A stretch of 64,000 bases of DNA from Shouchella clausii (GTDB taxonomy: Bacteria; Bacillota; Bacilli; Bacillales; Bacillaceae_D): positions 744,001 to 808,000 of the forward strand of contig NZ_BCXJ01000001.1 in NCBI RefSeq assembly GCF_001598215.1, written 5' to 3'. Below, in pieces: positions 17,875-26,073 of this stretch. The notes beneath the pieces are model-generated. The model worked only from the letters and a program-made list of their open reading frames with translations, made no database searches and had not been told where the DNA came from. Every line of letters starts with the position of its first letter. The first letter of the stretch is position 1. Both the position numbers and the translations under genes were made by a program.

Positions 17875-18819
17875 ATGATAAGCGAAGCGGGAAAACCTCC
17901 GGGTATGGGAGCAACACCTAAAGCAGGGAAACGAAAAAGCAAAGCGGCAAAAGAGACGCTATGGGCCCTTTTGTTTATCAGCCCAACATTCATCGGCTTG
18001 TTTGCCTTTTATCTCGGTCCGGCGATTGCTTCATTTGCCCTTTCCTTTACACATTGGGATGGGCTGACGTCTCCTACTTTCGCTGGGTGGGAGAACTTCA
18101 GCGCGCTGCTCTCAAGCCCGGTGTTTATGCGGTCGCTCGTTAATACACTTCTTTTTATGCTTGTCGCTGTACCTGTTTCGGTGGCGCTTGCCACATGTAT
18201 AGCCGTGCTGCTGAACCAAAAAATCAAAGGGATGGTTGTGTATCGCGCCCTTTATTTTTTGCCTGTCGTAACAATGCCGATCGCCGTCGGAATGGTTTGG
18301 AAGTGGCTTTATAATACGGAGTACGGTTTGGTGAACTATGTTCTCGGCTTTCTCGGTTTGCCTCAACCTGAATGGCTATTCGACCCGAATATCGCTTTGC
18401 TTAGTGTGATCGCCGTATATGTTTGGATGACTGTCGGCAATAACATCATTTTAATTGTGGCGGGGCTCCAGCATGTGGACCCTACTTACTATGAGGCAGC
18501 AGCGATAGACGGAGCATCCAAACGCAGCCAATTTTTCCGCATCACATTGCCATTGCTGACGCCGACGCTGTTTTTTGTCGTCATTACAGCCATGATTAGT
18601 TCGCTGCAAGTATTTGATTTGATCTTTGTAATGATCGGCGATACGACGGCGCTAGTCGGCCCGCTTCGCACGATGGTGTATGGCGTTTATGAATCAGGGT
18701 TTATGTTTTCACAAATGGGCTACGCGTCAGCGCAAGCGTTCCTGTTGTTCCTTCTAATTTTGGCAATGACAGTAATGCAGTTTGCCGGGCAAAAAAAGTG
18801 GGTTCATTACGACGGATAA
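17875..18819 (+). CDS. Sugar ABC transporter permease, MalF/UgpA type
   Basis: The 314-residue inner membrane subunit has six hydrophobic helices and the cytoplasmic EAA loop (EAAAIDGASKRSQF, near residues 206-219), where an ATPase subunit docks. A basic N-terminal tail of about 30 residues precedes the first helix. It begins twelve bases after the binding-protein gene and pairs with the next permease. No ATPase gene is in the operon. Gram-positive sugar importers of this kind commonly share an MsmX-like ATPase encoded elsewhere. Confidence 0.85.
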   Translation: MISEAGKPPGMGATPKAGKRKSKAAKETLWALLFISPTFIGLFAFYLGPAIASFALSFTHWDGLTSPTFAGWENFSALLSSPVFMRSLVNTLLFMLVAVPVSVALATCIAVLLNQKIKGMVVYRALYFLPVVTMPIAVGMVWKWLYNTEYGLVNYVLGFLGLPQPEWLFDPNIALLSVIAVYVWMTVGNNIILIVAGLQHVDPTYYEAAAIDGASKRSQFFRITLPLLTPTLFFVVITAMISSLQVFDLIFVMIGDTTALVGPLRTMVYGVYESGFMFSQMGYASAQAFLLFLLILAMTVMQFAGQKKWVHYDG

Positions 18820-18831
18820 TCAAGGAGAGGA

Positions 18832-19653
18832 GTGGTGGTCATCGTGAGAAAAGGAGTGATTCATCTTTTACTAATTGCTGGTGCCGTCATTATGGTCACC
18901 CCATTTTTGTGGATGGTGACTACCTCATTGAAGACGTATTTAGAATCGATGCAAATCCCGCCAACAATTTGGCCGGAAACATGGCGTTTCGACAACTTTG
19001 CCCGTGTGTTTGAGAGTGCCGATTTCTTGCGTTATTATGCCAACACGATTTTTGTAACAGTGTTGCGGACAGGCGCACAGCTTTTCCTTTGTTCAATGGC
19101 AGCCTATGCGTTTGCCCGATTGAATTTTCCGTTTAAAAACACGCTTTTTCTCTTGATTTTGTCGGTTTTGATGGTACCGATGCAAGTGATTTTGATTCCA
19201 AACTATGCACTATTGGCGCAATTAGGCTGGATCGATACATTTTATGCCCTCATTGTGCCTGGCATGTTTAGCGCGTTCGGTGTTTTCCTGCTGCGGCAAT
19301 TTTTTATGGGCATTCCGAAGGAGCTTGATGAAGCAGCGATCATAGATGGCTGTACGCACTGGGGCATCTATTGGCGGATTATTCTGCCCAATGCTAAACC
19401 AGCACTGGTGGCACTGGCGATTTTTACAGTGCTTGCAGCTTGGAATGATTTTCTGTGGCCACTTGTGATGACCAATTCAGCTGATATGCGAGTCTTGTCG
19501 GTAGGGATCGCCAATTTTGAAGGGCAGTATTCAACCGAGTATCCGCTATTGATGGCAGCCGCGCTCATGTCGACTGTACCAATGCTGCTGATGTTTTTAT
19601 TTTTACAAAAACATTTAATAGCAGGAATTGCACTAGGGGGAGTACGAAGATAG
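18832..19653 (+). CDS. Sugar ABC transporter permease, MalG/UgpE type
   Basis: This second membrane subunit of the importer has about 270 residues, six helices and the EAA loop EAAIIDGCTHWGIY near residue 168. Two GTG starts are possible. The one at 18832 almost touches the ribosome binding site AAGGAGAGG, while GTG at 18844 (giving MRKGVIHLLL) has better spacing. It starts about twelve bases after the first permease, as in a typical three-gene transporter cassette. Confidence 0.85.
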   Translation: MVVIVRKGVIHLLLIAGAVIMVTPFLWMVTTSLKTYLESMQIPPTIWPETWRFDNFARVFESADFLRYYANTIFVTVLRTGAQLFLCSMAAYAFARLNFPFKNTLFLLILSVLMVPMQVILIPNYALLAQLGWIDTFYALIVPGMFSAFGVFLLRQFFMGIPKELDEAAIIDGCTHWGIYWRIILPNAKPALVALAIFTVLAAWNDFLWPLVMTNSADMRVLSVGIANFEGQYSTEYPLLMAAALMSTVPMLLMFLFLQKHLIAGIALGGVRR

Positions 19654-19697
19654 TATAGCAAGCCCATAAAAATCGATTGGACAAAGGGGATGGGAAG

Positions 19698-20714
19698 ATG
19701 GTTCGTGTAGTAGTTGTCGGACTTGGAACGATGGGGGCGGTCCACGCTCGCAGTTTTGCAAAAATGGAACATGCAGATCTTATCGGCGTTGTCGATATTA
19801 ACGAAGACCGAGCAGATACATTTGCGAAGGAACTGGGTACATTGGGGTTTTATTCCTTTGCTGATGCGAAACAAGCGCTCGGGGAACGCATCGATGTAGT
19901 ATCAATTTGCTTGCCGACAGACTTGCATCCTTCCTATGTGAAAGAGGCGGCCAATATAGGCGCAGATGTCATCTGTGAGAAACCCCTCGCACGTACGGCA
20001 AAAGCGGCAGAGGAGATCGTCCGACATTGCAAGAAAAAGGGAGCCAGATTGTTCGTCGGCCATGTAGTCCGCTTTTTCCCAGAATACCGAAAGGCAAAAG
20101 AAGTGGTTGAGGCTGGGCGAATTGGCGATGTTGGTGTCGTCCGGACGACAAGGGGCGGCGCTTTCCCGCAAGCAAGCGAAAATTGGTATGCGGACTATGA
20201 TCGCAGCGGTGGTGTTGTCCTCGATTTGTTGATCCATGATTTTGATTTTTTGCGTTGGACATTCGGCGAGGTAGAGCGAATATATGCGAAAAATATCGGC
20301 GGTGTGGCTGGCATCAATGAGCAGGCGAAAGAGTATGCGCTCGTATCGATTCGTTTTAAAAGCGGTGTGATTGCCCATTTGGAAGGGTCATGGGCCCATA
20401 AGCAATTTAGAACGTCGTTTGAGTTTGCCGGCCGCGATGGAATTTTAGCTTATGACAGCCAAAGCGCGCAACCGCTGATCGCCGAAAAAAGCGACGCAGG
20501 GAAAACGGGTGGTGTGGCTGTACCAGAAAGCCCACTCAAACAGTCGCCTTATGAACAAGAACTGTGTCATTTTATTGCGTGCATTGAAAAAAACGAACAA
20601 CCCCTTGTTACCGCAGAAGATGCGTACCGAGCAGTTGAAATCGCGGAAGCCGCTTTAGAATCGATTAAAGAGGATAAGCCAATCATGTTGCATTTGCAAA
20701 CGGTGCTGTCATAA
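19698..20714 (+). CDS. Gfo/Idh/MocA-family dehydrogenase (first copy)
   Basis: This NAD(P)-dependent oxidoreductase acts on sugars or cyclitols. The Rossmann motif VVVGLGTMGAVHARSF opens the protein, the family's EKPLA motif with the catalytic-region lysine lies near residue 94, and a C-terminal beta-sheet substrate domain follows. The ATG at 19698 has AAAGGGGATGGG upstream and is preferred to the TTG at 19677. It shares the operon with the importer and a second dehydrogenase, so the two probably act on the imported sugar or its products. About 338 residues, normal for the family. Confidence 0.85.
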   Translation: MVRVVVVGLGTMGAVHARSFAKMEHADLIGVVDINEDRADTFAKELGTLGFYSFADAKQALGERIDVVSICLPTDLHPSYVKEAANIGADVICEKPLARTAKAAEEIVRHCKKKGARLFVGHVVRFFPEYRKAKEVVEAGRIGDVGVVRTTRGGAFPQASENWYADYDRSGGVVLDLLIHDFDFLRWTFGEVERIYAKNIGGVAGINEQAKEYALVSIRFKSGVIAHLEGSWAHKQFRTSFEFAGRDGILAYDSQSAQPLIAEKSDAGKTGGVAVPESPLKQSPYEQELCHFIACIEKNEQPLVTAEDAYRAVEIAEAALESIKEDKPIMLHLQTVLS

Positions 20715-20735
20715 CGAGAAAGAGGAGGAGATGAA

Positions 20736-21740
20736 GTGAGAGTAGGAATAATCAGTTTTGCACACGGTCATGCCTATTCATATGCGTCGAGTTTACGGAA
20801 CATAGAAAATGTCGAGTTGGTAGGGGTCGCTGATGACGACCAAGAAAGAGGCAAACAAGCAGCGAAAACATATGAAACGGCCTATTACCCTACCTACCAA
20901 GCGTTGCTTGCCGAAAAACTTGATGCAGTCGTTGTGACAAGCGAGAATAGTCGTCATAAAGAACATGCAGTGGCGGCGGCAAGAGCGAAAGCCGCTGTAT
21001 TATGCGAAAAGCCTCTTGCCTCTACAGCAGAAGATGCTCAAGAAATCATTGACGTCTGCAACGAAGAAGGCGTGCTCTTGCAAACCGCTTTTCCAGTAAG
21101 GTTCAATGAAGCCGTTGCCCGTGCCAAACAGCGCATTGATGCGGGTGAATTTGGTGATATAGTTGCGATAAAAGGGACAAACCGTGGCAAAAATCCAGGA
21201 GGATGGTTCAATGATCAGGAGCTAGCAGGCGGCGGCGCGGTTATCGACCATACTGTCCATGTCGTCGATATTATGAGGTGGGTGCTGGATGATGAGGTGG
21301 CACAAGTATATGCAGAAGTAGACCAATTGTTTTCCGGAAACGGCATTGACGATGCTGGATTGCTGACATTCACCTTTGACAATGGCGTATTTGCCACGCT
21401 TGACTGCAGTTGGTCGAGAAATGACCAGTTTCCCATTTGGGGCGACGTCACCATTGAGTTTATTGGCACGAAAGGGACATTAAAAGTGGATGCCCAAGGG
21501 CAAAAGTTTGATGTATTCCATGGCAACGGGCTCAGCTACACGTATTGGGGGGACGACATGGACGATGGGCTTATACGCGACTTTATTGCTAGCGTCAAAA
21601 CGAACCGGGCCCCATCCATTAGTGGAACTGACGGTTTGCGGGCGCTTGAAGTAGCGTTAGGCGCCTATGAGGCGGCTGCTACAAAAGAAGTCGTTGTCCT
21701 CCAGGGAAAGGAGAACGAAGGCAGTGAAAAAAGGGATTAA
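20736..21740 (+). CDS. Gfo/Idh/MocA-family dehydrogenase (second copy)
   Basis: This is a second, divergent member of the same oxidoreductase family (334 residues). Its N-terminal nucleotide-binding motif is unusual (GIISFAHGHAYSYASSL instead of a GxGxxG pattern), as in the subgroup whose glycine loop has histidines. EKPLAS near residue 89 is retained. The GTG start follows GAGGAGGAG. The gene lies 21 bases after the first dehydrogenase and overlaps the next gene. Paired dehydrogenases with an isomerase are typical of inositol or keto-sugar epimerisation routes, but the substrate is not shown. Confidence 0.8.
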   Translation: MRVGIISFAHGHAYSYASSLRNIENVELVGVADDDQERGKQAAKTYETAYYPTYQALLAEKLDAVVVTSENSRHKEHAVAAARAKAAVLCEKPLASTAEDAQEIIDVCNEEGVLLQTAFPVRFNEAVARAKQRIDAGEFGDIVAIKGTNRGKNPGGWFNDQELAGGGAVIDHTVHVVDIMRWVLDDEVAQVYAEVDQLFSGNGIDDAGLLTFTFDNGVFATLDCSWSRNDQFPIWGDVTIEFIGTKGTLKVDAQGQKFDVFHGNGLSYTYWGDDMDDGLIRDFIASVKTNRAPSISGTDGLRALEVALGAYEAAATKEVVVLQGKENEGSEKRD

Positions 21741-22572
21741 CCAATGGTGTTATCCACCGGAGACAGCGCTCAATGATGTCTTAAAATGGACAAAAGCAGC
21801 GGGGTTTGAGGCCATTGAGCTCAATGTCAGCCAACCAGGGGGAATCGGCTTGACGATGGATACGAGCCATGCAGAAGCAACGCAAATCAAACAAGCAATT
21901 GCGGCTCATGGACTAGAAACGGACAGCCTTTCCACTGCCTTGCTCTGGGAATTCCCTTTGTCGTCAGCGGATAGTGCTGTCCAAGAAGAGGGCAAGCGCA
22001 TTGTCCGCAAAATGTTGGAGTTGGCCTCTGCAATCGGGGCCAGTACGATCCTTGTCGTTCCAGGTGTTGTAACAAAGGAAACGCCTTATGATCTTTGCTA
22101 TCAGAACAGCATTTCTGCTTTAAGAACATTATTGCCGTATGCGGAGGAACTAGGCGTCGCCATTGGAATTGAAAACGTCTGGAACCGCTTTTTGTTATCG
22201 CCACTTGAGATGAAGGCGTTTATTGATTCACTGCAATCAGAGTATGCTGGCGCTTATTTTGACGTTGGCAATGTACTGCCATTTGGTTATCCTGAACAAT
22301 GGATCCGCATTTTAGGCAAGCGGATTTTAAAAGTTCATGTCAAAGATTTTAAAGAAACGATTGGGAACATCAACGGGTTTACAAATTTGTTTGCTGGTGA
22401 CGTCGATTTTAAGAGCGTGATTGCTGAACTCCAGGCAATTGGTTATAAAGGGGAAGTAACTGCTGAACTGACCCCCTACAAAGAGCACCCCTTTGCGCTT
22501 GCGTACGATACGGCGCGGCAACTCGATGTGTTGCTCGGACGCCATTCTGATTATTCTCTCGACAGACAATAG
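21724..22572 (+). CDS. Sugar phosphate isomerase/epimerase (TIM barrel, AP endonuclease 2 fold)
   Basis: The 282-residue product has the xylose-isomerase-like TIM barrel with metal-ligand positions in ENVWNRF, YFDVGN, HVKDF and the late AELTPY strand. Such enzymes isomerise or epimerise keto sugars or inososes (IolE, IolI, hydroxypyruvate isomerase-like). The frame is open further upstream, but the GTG at 21724 has AAAGGAG at a proper distance and gives the expected N-terminus (KKGINQWCYP). It overlaps the preceding dehydrogenase by 17 bases, indicating translational coupling. It is the last gene of the sugar operon. Confidence 0.8.
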   Translation: MKKGINQWCYPPETALNDVLKWTKAAGFEAIELNVSQPGGIGLTMDTSHAEATQIKQAIAAHGLETDSLSTALLWEFPLSSADSAVQEEGKRIVRKMLELASAIGASTILVVPGVVTKETPYDLCYQNSISALRTLLPYAEELGVAIGIENVWNRFLLSPLEMKAFIDSLQSEYAGAYFDVGNVLPFGYPEQWIRILGKRILKVHVKDFKETIGNINGFTNLFAGDVDFKSVIAELQAIGYKGEVTAELTPYKEHPFALAYDTARQLDVLLGRHSDYSLDRQ

Positions 22573-22673
22573 ACAAACGCTCGCATTGAAGGTGTTCGAC
22601 AACCTCAAACATGGAGCGCGACCATCGCGCTCCATGTTACAGCCTGTAGACAAGTTTTTCTATCCGTCTAGGT
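22566..22673 (+). repeat. Rearranged short copy of the terminator-associated repeat
   Basis: The left end (AGACAAACGCTCGCAT, 22571-22586) is joined after nine bases to the right end (TTCGACAACCTCAA, about 22595-22608). A fourteen-base-pair hairpin follows, AACATGGAGCGCGA/TCGCGCTCCATGTT (22608-22638). After the hairpin come a second left-end-like CCTGTAGACAAG and a CTATCCGTCTAG. The order of blocks therefore differs from the full-length copies. The element lies between convergent genes and may terminate both. Confidence 0.65.
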
Positions 22674-22712
22674 GAGGTGATCGCTTTTATTTTTTCTCAT
22701 GGAGTATGCCTG

Positions 22713-23624
22713 CTATGTTTTGTGAATGTTTTCCAAAAACGGCACAAGCTCTTGCATCATAGCGGCTGGCTGCTCTTCAGGTACATAATGACCACAACCA
22801 GCAAGCTCTTTTCCTGTAGCCATTGTCGCTACTTCTTTCCATATATCAAGCACAGGCTGACCAGCCAGATTTCCATTTTCTCCCCAAAGCAGCAAACAAG
22901 GGTGATTGATTTTTTTATTCATTTCTTTTTCTACTCGATAGTTCGGTAAATCAAGCTTGTGTGCCGCACGATAATCGTTCAGAGCTGCTTGAAAACCACC
23001 TGGTTGCTTCCAAATTCGTACGTATTCATCCCAAACTCCGTCAGATTTTAATTGCTCCAGTAAATGTGGCGTTCGTCTAAACAAAGCCCCTAAATAAACC
23101 TCTTCCCGACCTGCAATGAGCGCTTCAGGCAACTCTGCGACTACCTGAAAAACCCAATGCCAATATTTTTTGGCCGCTTCCGAGGCAGAAAGGTTGTCAT
23201 AGACATATTCCAAGGGAAGAATATCGATGAGGCAAAGGCCTGCCGCATAGTCAGGATAATCTAAGGCGAATCTTCTTGCTACTCTAGCCCCGCGGTCATG
23301 CCCAATCAAGGTCACTTTTTCTAATCGTAAATGCGTCACAAGGTCATAGATATCTTTGGCCATGTTTGCTTTCCTATAGCTTTCTATCCCCTCTGGTTTA
23401 TCCGAATCCCCATATCCTCTCAAATCCACAGCGAGCACATGATAACGCTTTATTAAATCGGGAATAACGAACCGCCACAAGGCCCAACTTTGTGGGAAGC
23501 CATGCAATAAGATAACCGTATTAGAATGCTGCTCCCCTCCTTCTACATAGTGTAGTTGAATCCCATTCACAGGAGCATAGCGATGCTTCAGTTGGCACAA
23601 CTGAAAATCGTTCCAAGCATCCAT
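22713..23624 (-). CDS. Alpha/beta hydrolase, epoxide hydrolase/dehalogenase type
   Basis: The 303-residue enzyme has an oxyanion-hole HGFPQ (residues 41-45), the nucleophile elbow GHDRG with Asp110, and a late GCGHYVPEEQP segment with the catalytic His. An aspartate nucleophile points to an epoxide hydrolase or haloalkane/haloacetate dehalogenase rather than an esterase. The frame extends 31 codons further upstream, but the ATG at 23624 is preceded by AAAGGAGG and gives the normal family N-terminus. It is divergent from a LysR regulator, its probable controller. Confidence 0.8.
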   Translation of the reverse strand: MDAWNDFQLCQLKHRYAPVNGIQLHYVEGGEQHSNTVILLHGFPQSWALWRFVIPDLIKRYHVLAVDLRGYGDSDKPEGIESYRKANMAKDIYDLVTHLRLEKVTLIGHDRGARVARRFALDYPDYAAGLCLIDILPLEYVYDNLSASEAAKKYWHWVFQVVAELPEALIAGREEVYLGALFRRTPHLLEQLKSDGVWDEYVRIWKQPGGFQAALNDYRAAHKLDLPNYRVEKEMNKKINHPCLLLWGENGNLAGQPVLDIWKEVATMATGKELAGCGHYVPEEQPAAMMQELVPFLENIHKT

Positions 23625-23778
23625 TTGTCTAGCGCCTCCTTTTGCCATCTTTATAGCCATACAATTGCATTGTAAGCCCTTTCCTTTATAATTTAAAATG
23701 AATACATTTAAATGCATCGATCATTTTCAGTGATACTGAATAGGCGAATAAGATGGTTAAAACAAAGGAGCGGTAAAG

Positions 23779-24621
23779 GTGGATATCAAGGACCTGCTTA
23801 TATTTAAAACATTAGCCCAACAAAAAAATATTACGAAGACTGCGGAGCAGCTTAACTATGTTCAATCAAATGTAACAGCAAGAATAAAAAAGCTTGAGGA
23901 TACATTAGGGACAAAGCTGTTTTATCGTCATCCACGAGGAGTAAGTTTAACTGGTAAAGGGCGGATTTTGTTGAAAAAAGCAGAACAAATCTTATTGCTC
24001 ATCAACGAAACCGAGAAAATGGTTCAGGATTCTGACGAACCGAATGGTTCACTATCGTTAGGAACAAACGAAACAACAGCAGCGACACGACTGCCACAGT
24101 TATTAGTGACATACAATAAGCAATACCCTAAAGTCGAACTATCGTTACGCGTTGCCTTAACACATGAACTCATCACCGATGTACTTGAGTACAAACTCGA
24201 TGGGGCATTTGTGCTGGGCCCCATTCATGATCACCAGCTTCGGACGATTCCAGTCTTTCAAGAGGAACTTGTCATTGTATCGAAATCAACAGAGTTGTCT
24301 GAATGGAGTACACGAAACGTCCTAACGCGGCCACGTTGTCCTTATAAGAGTAAACTTGATCAATGGCTGGAAACACAAGGGTATCGTCCTGATCATATCA
24401 TCGAATTTGGCACGCTTGAGTCGATCATTCATTGTGTTCAAGCAGGCCTAGGAATTGCCATTATCCCAAAGTCATTAGTATTGAAACAGCTTGCGGGAAA
24501 GGATATAACGATACATTCTTTACCTGAACCCAATCAAATGATTGATCTTTTCTTTATTCATCGAAAGGATACGTATCTTGACAAAGCTTATCTCGCATTT
24601 CTGCAATTCTTGGAAACCTAA
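23779..24621 (+). CDS. LysR-family transcriptional regulator
   Basis: This is a 280-residue regulator with an N-terminal winged HTH (residues about 1-60, KDLLIFKTLAQQKNITKTAE and the following helix) and a C-terminal effector-binding domain. The start is GTG at 23779 with AAAGGAGCGG upstream. It is transcribed away from the hydrolase gene with 154 bases between the starts. This is the classical layout for a LysR protein that controls its neighbour and itself. The effector is unknown. Confidence 0.85.
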   Translation: MDIKDLLIFKTLAQQKNITKTAEQLNYVQSNVTARIKKLEDTLGTKLFYRHPRGVSLTGKGRILLKKAEQILLLINETEKMVQDSDEPNGSLSLGTNETTAATRLPQLLVTYNKQYPKVELSLRVALTHELITDVLEYKLDGAFVLGPIHDHQLRTIPVFQEELVIVSKSTELSEWSTRNVLTRPRCPYKSKLDQWLETQGYRPDHIIEFGTLESIIHCVQAGLGIAIIPKSLVLKQLAGKDITIHSLPEPNQMIDLFFIHRKDTYLDKAYLAFLQFLET

Positions 24622-24713
24622 AAGGATGAACCTTTTCTAGTCCTTCATCCCACTTTTGGTCTGTCACCATTTCTAGTTTCCCTGAGAATATCGATCTTTC
24701 TTTAATAAATCAT

Positions 24714-24740
24714 ACATGGAGCATAACAATGGCTCCATGT
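24714..24740. terminator. Hairpin downstream of the LysR gene
   Basis: A nine-base-pair stem, ACATGGAGC (24714-24722) with GCTCCATGT (24732-24740), has a nine-base loop and no T-run on either strand. It may be a weak terminator or a structural mark beside the DnaA-box cluster. Confidence 0.35.
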
Positions 24741-24764
24741 CGGAAAACAAGTGCACAAACGGTT

Positions 24765-24889
24765 TGTGGATAAAGCATCGACGTTTGTTCATAAATATAG
24801 ATGAATAGTGGATAAAAATGTTGTATATGTGTATATGTTGATGGTTCATGTGGATAATTCATATGCTCTGTGGACAATGTTGTGGAAAA
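24765..24889 (-). promoter_or_regulatory. Cluster of DnaA boxes
   Basis: Two exact DnaA boxes are present, read as TGTGGATAA on the plus strand (24765-24773 and 24849-24857), i.e. TTATCCACA on the minus strand. Three one-mismatch boxes lie nearby: AGTGGATAA (24807-24815), TGTGGACAA (24869-24877) and TGTGGAAAA (24881-24889). All five share one orientation within 125 bases. This density is far above chance. Bacillus subtilis has intergenic DnaA-box clusters that titrate DnaA and delay replication initiation, which is the likely role here. Confidence 0.65.
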
Positions 24890-24950
24890 GAACATGGCGC
24901 CAAAAAGGGTTGCCATAATCGTACTATGTGATTTGTCAACACACAGTTTT

Positions 24951-25727
24951 TTATTGTACGGTATAGCCACCGTCTACAACGAGTGTTTGCCCTGTAATGC
25001 CTTTTGCTTCAGGAGAAGAGAGGTATATCGCCAAACTAGCGACTTCTTCCACAGTAATCAAGCGTTTTTGTGGAACAAGTGGATAAATAACATCATCTAG
25101 CACTTTTTCTACCGGTACTTGTCGGGACTTCGCCAAATCTTCCATTTGATTGCGGACTAGGGGGGTGTCAATATATCCTGGGGCAATACAGTTAACGGTT
25201 ATCCCGTCTTCAGCAGTTTCGAGGGCAACGACTTTCGACAGGCCGATAATGCCGTGTTTCGCGCTGTTATAAGCCGCTTTACCAGAAAAGCCAATTAAGC
25301 CATTAATGGAAGACATGTTGATAATCCGGCCAAACTGTTGCTTCCTCATAATGGGCATGACGTGTTTAATCGCCATAAATGGGCCAACAAGCATAATGTC
25401 AACGAGGAGCTTGTATGTCTCTGTTGGAAAGTCTTCAATTGGTGATACATGTTGCATGCCTGCGTTGTTAATGAGCACATCAATTCGCCCAAAACAAGCA
25501 ACTGTTTTTTGAACCATCGCTTTTACTTCGTTCTCATTCGTAACATCTGTTTGTATGCCTTCTGCAACGTAGCCTTTTTCCGTCAGCGCCAATGTCGCTT
25601 TGTGCAAGCTGTCAGCATGCACATCGGCAACCATAACGCTCGCTCCCTCAGCGGCAAAACGTTCAGCCAAATGGTAGCCGATCCCGCTTGCTGCTCCAGT
25701 AATCAGTACAACCGTTCCTTTCATCAT
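24951..25727 (-). CDS. 3-hydroxybutyrate dehydrogenase (short-chain dehydrogenase)
   Basis: The enzyme interconverts 3-hydroxybutyrate and acetoacetate with NAD. The 258-residue protein shows the SDR nucleotide motif TGAASGIG (residues about 10-17), NNAG, the catalytic Ser in INMSSINGL, YNSAK, and the family-typical ending TGQTLVVDGGYTVQ. Overall it matches bacterial BdhA more than generic SDRs. GGAGG lies before the two tandem ATGs. It is transcribed alone, with no CoA-transferase or thiolase neighbours. Its downstream end faces the DnaA-box cluster. Confidence 0.85.
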   Translation of the reverse strand: MMKGTVVLITGAASGIGYHLAERFAAEGASVMVADVHADSLHKATLALTEKGYVAEGIQTDVTNENEVKAMVQKTVACFGRIDVLINNAGMQHVSPIEDFPTETYKLLVDIMLVGPFMAIKHVMPIMRKQQFGRIINMSSINGLIGFSGKAAYNSAKHGIIGLSKVVALETAEDGITVNCIAPGYIDTPLVRNQMEDLAKSRQVPVEKVLDDVIYPLVPQKRLITVEEVASLAIYLSSPEAKGITGQTLVVDGGYTVQ

Positions 25728-26073
25728 AAAACCTCCAATATGCGGTGATTCACTATTCTACTTTAAAAAACAGTCGAAAGATTGAAAACACAAAAGGGGC
25801 CTAAAAAGTCAAACGTGTTTGTCGAATGCTTTAGCAATGGCCAATAGACTGAAAGAAGGGAGTCTTCGTTTATAGGCATAAAAAAACACTTTATTTTTAT
25901 CAAAGTGCCGAAACGTACGTTCGTTTAATGCAGCATCTAAAAAGAAAAATAGCTCCCTTTATTTTCTTATTATTAGTATAAAATATTTCTGAATATAAGT
26001 CTATATTTTTATTCTCCTACTTCATAAAATAAAAGGCACCTGGCCAGGAATACAGTGAAAAGAGGATCGTTGC
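25728..26073. other. AT-rich divergent intergenic region
   Basis: This 346-base region lies between divergent genes. It is very AT-rich at 25960-26030 and must contain both promoters. No operator, RNA or gene is recognised. AGAGGA precedes the GTG start at 26074. Confidence 0.35.

Noticed and set aside
24710-24900. Replication origin
   Set aside because: Although DnaA boxes cluster here, there is no dnaA/dnaN neighbourhood and no obvious DnaA-trio or unwinding element. A DnaA titration or regulatory site is more economical.
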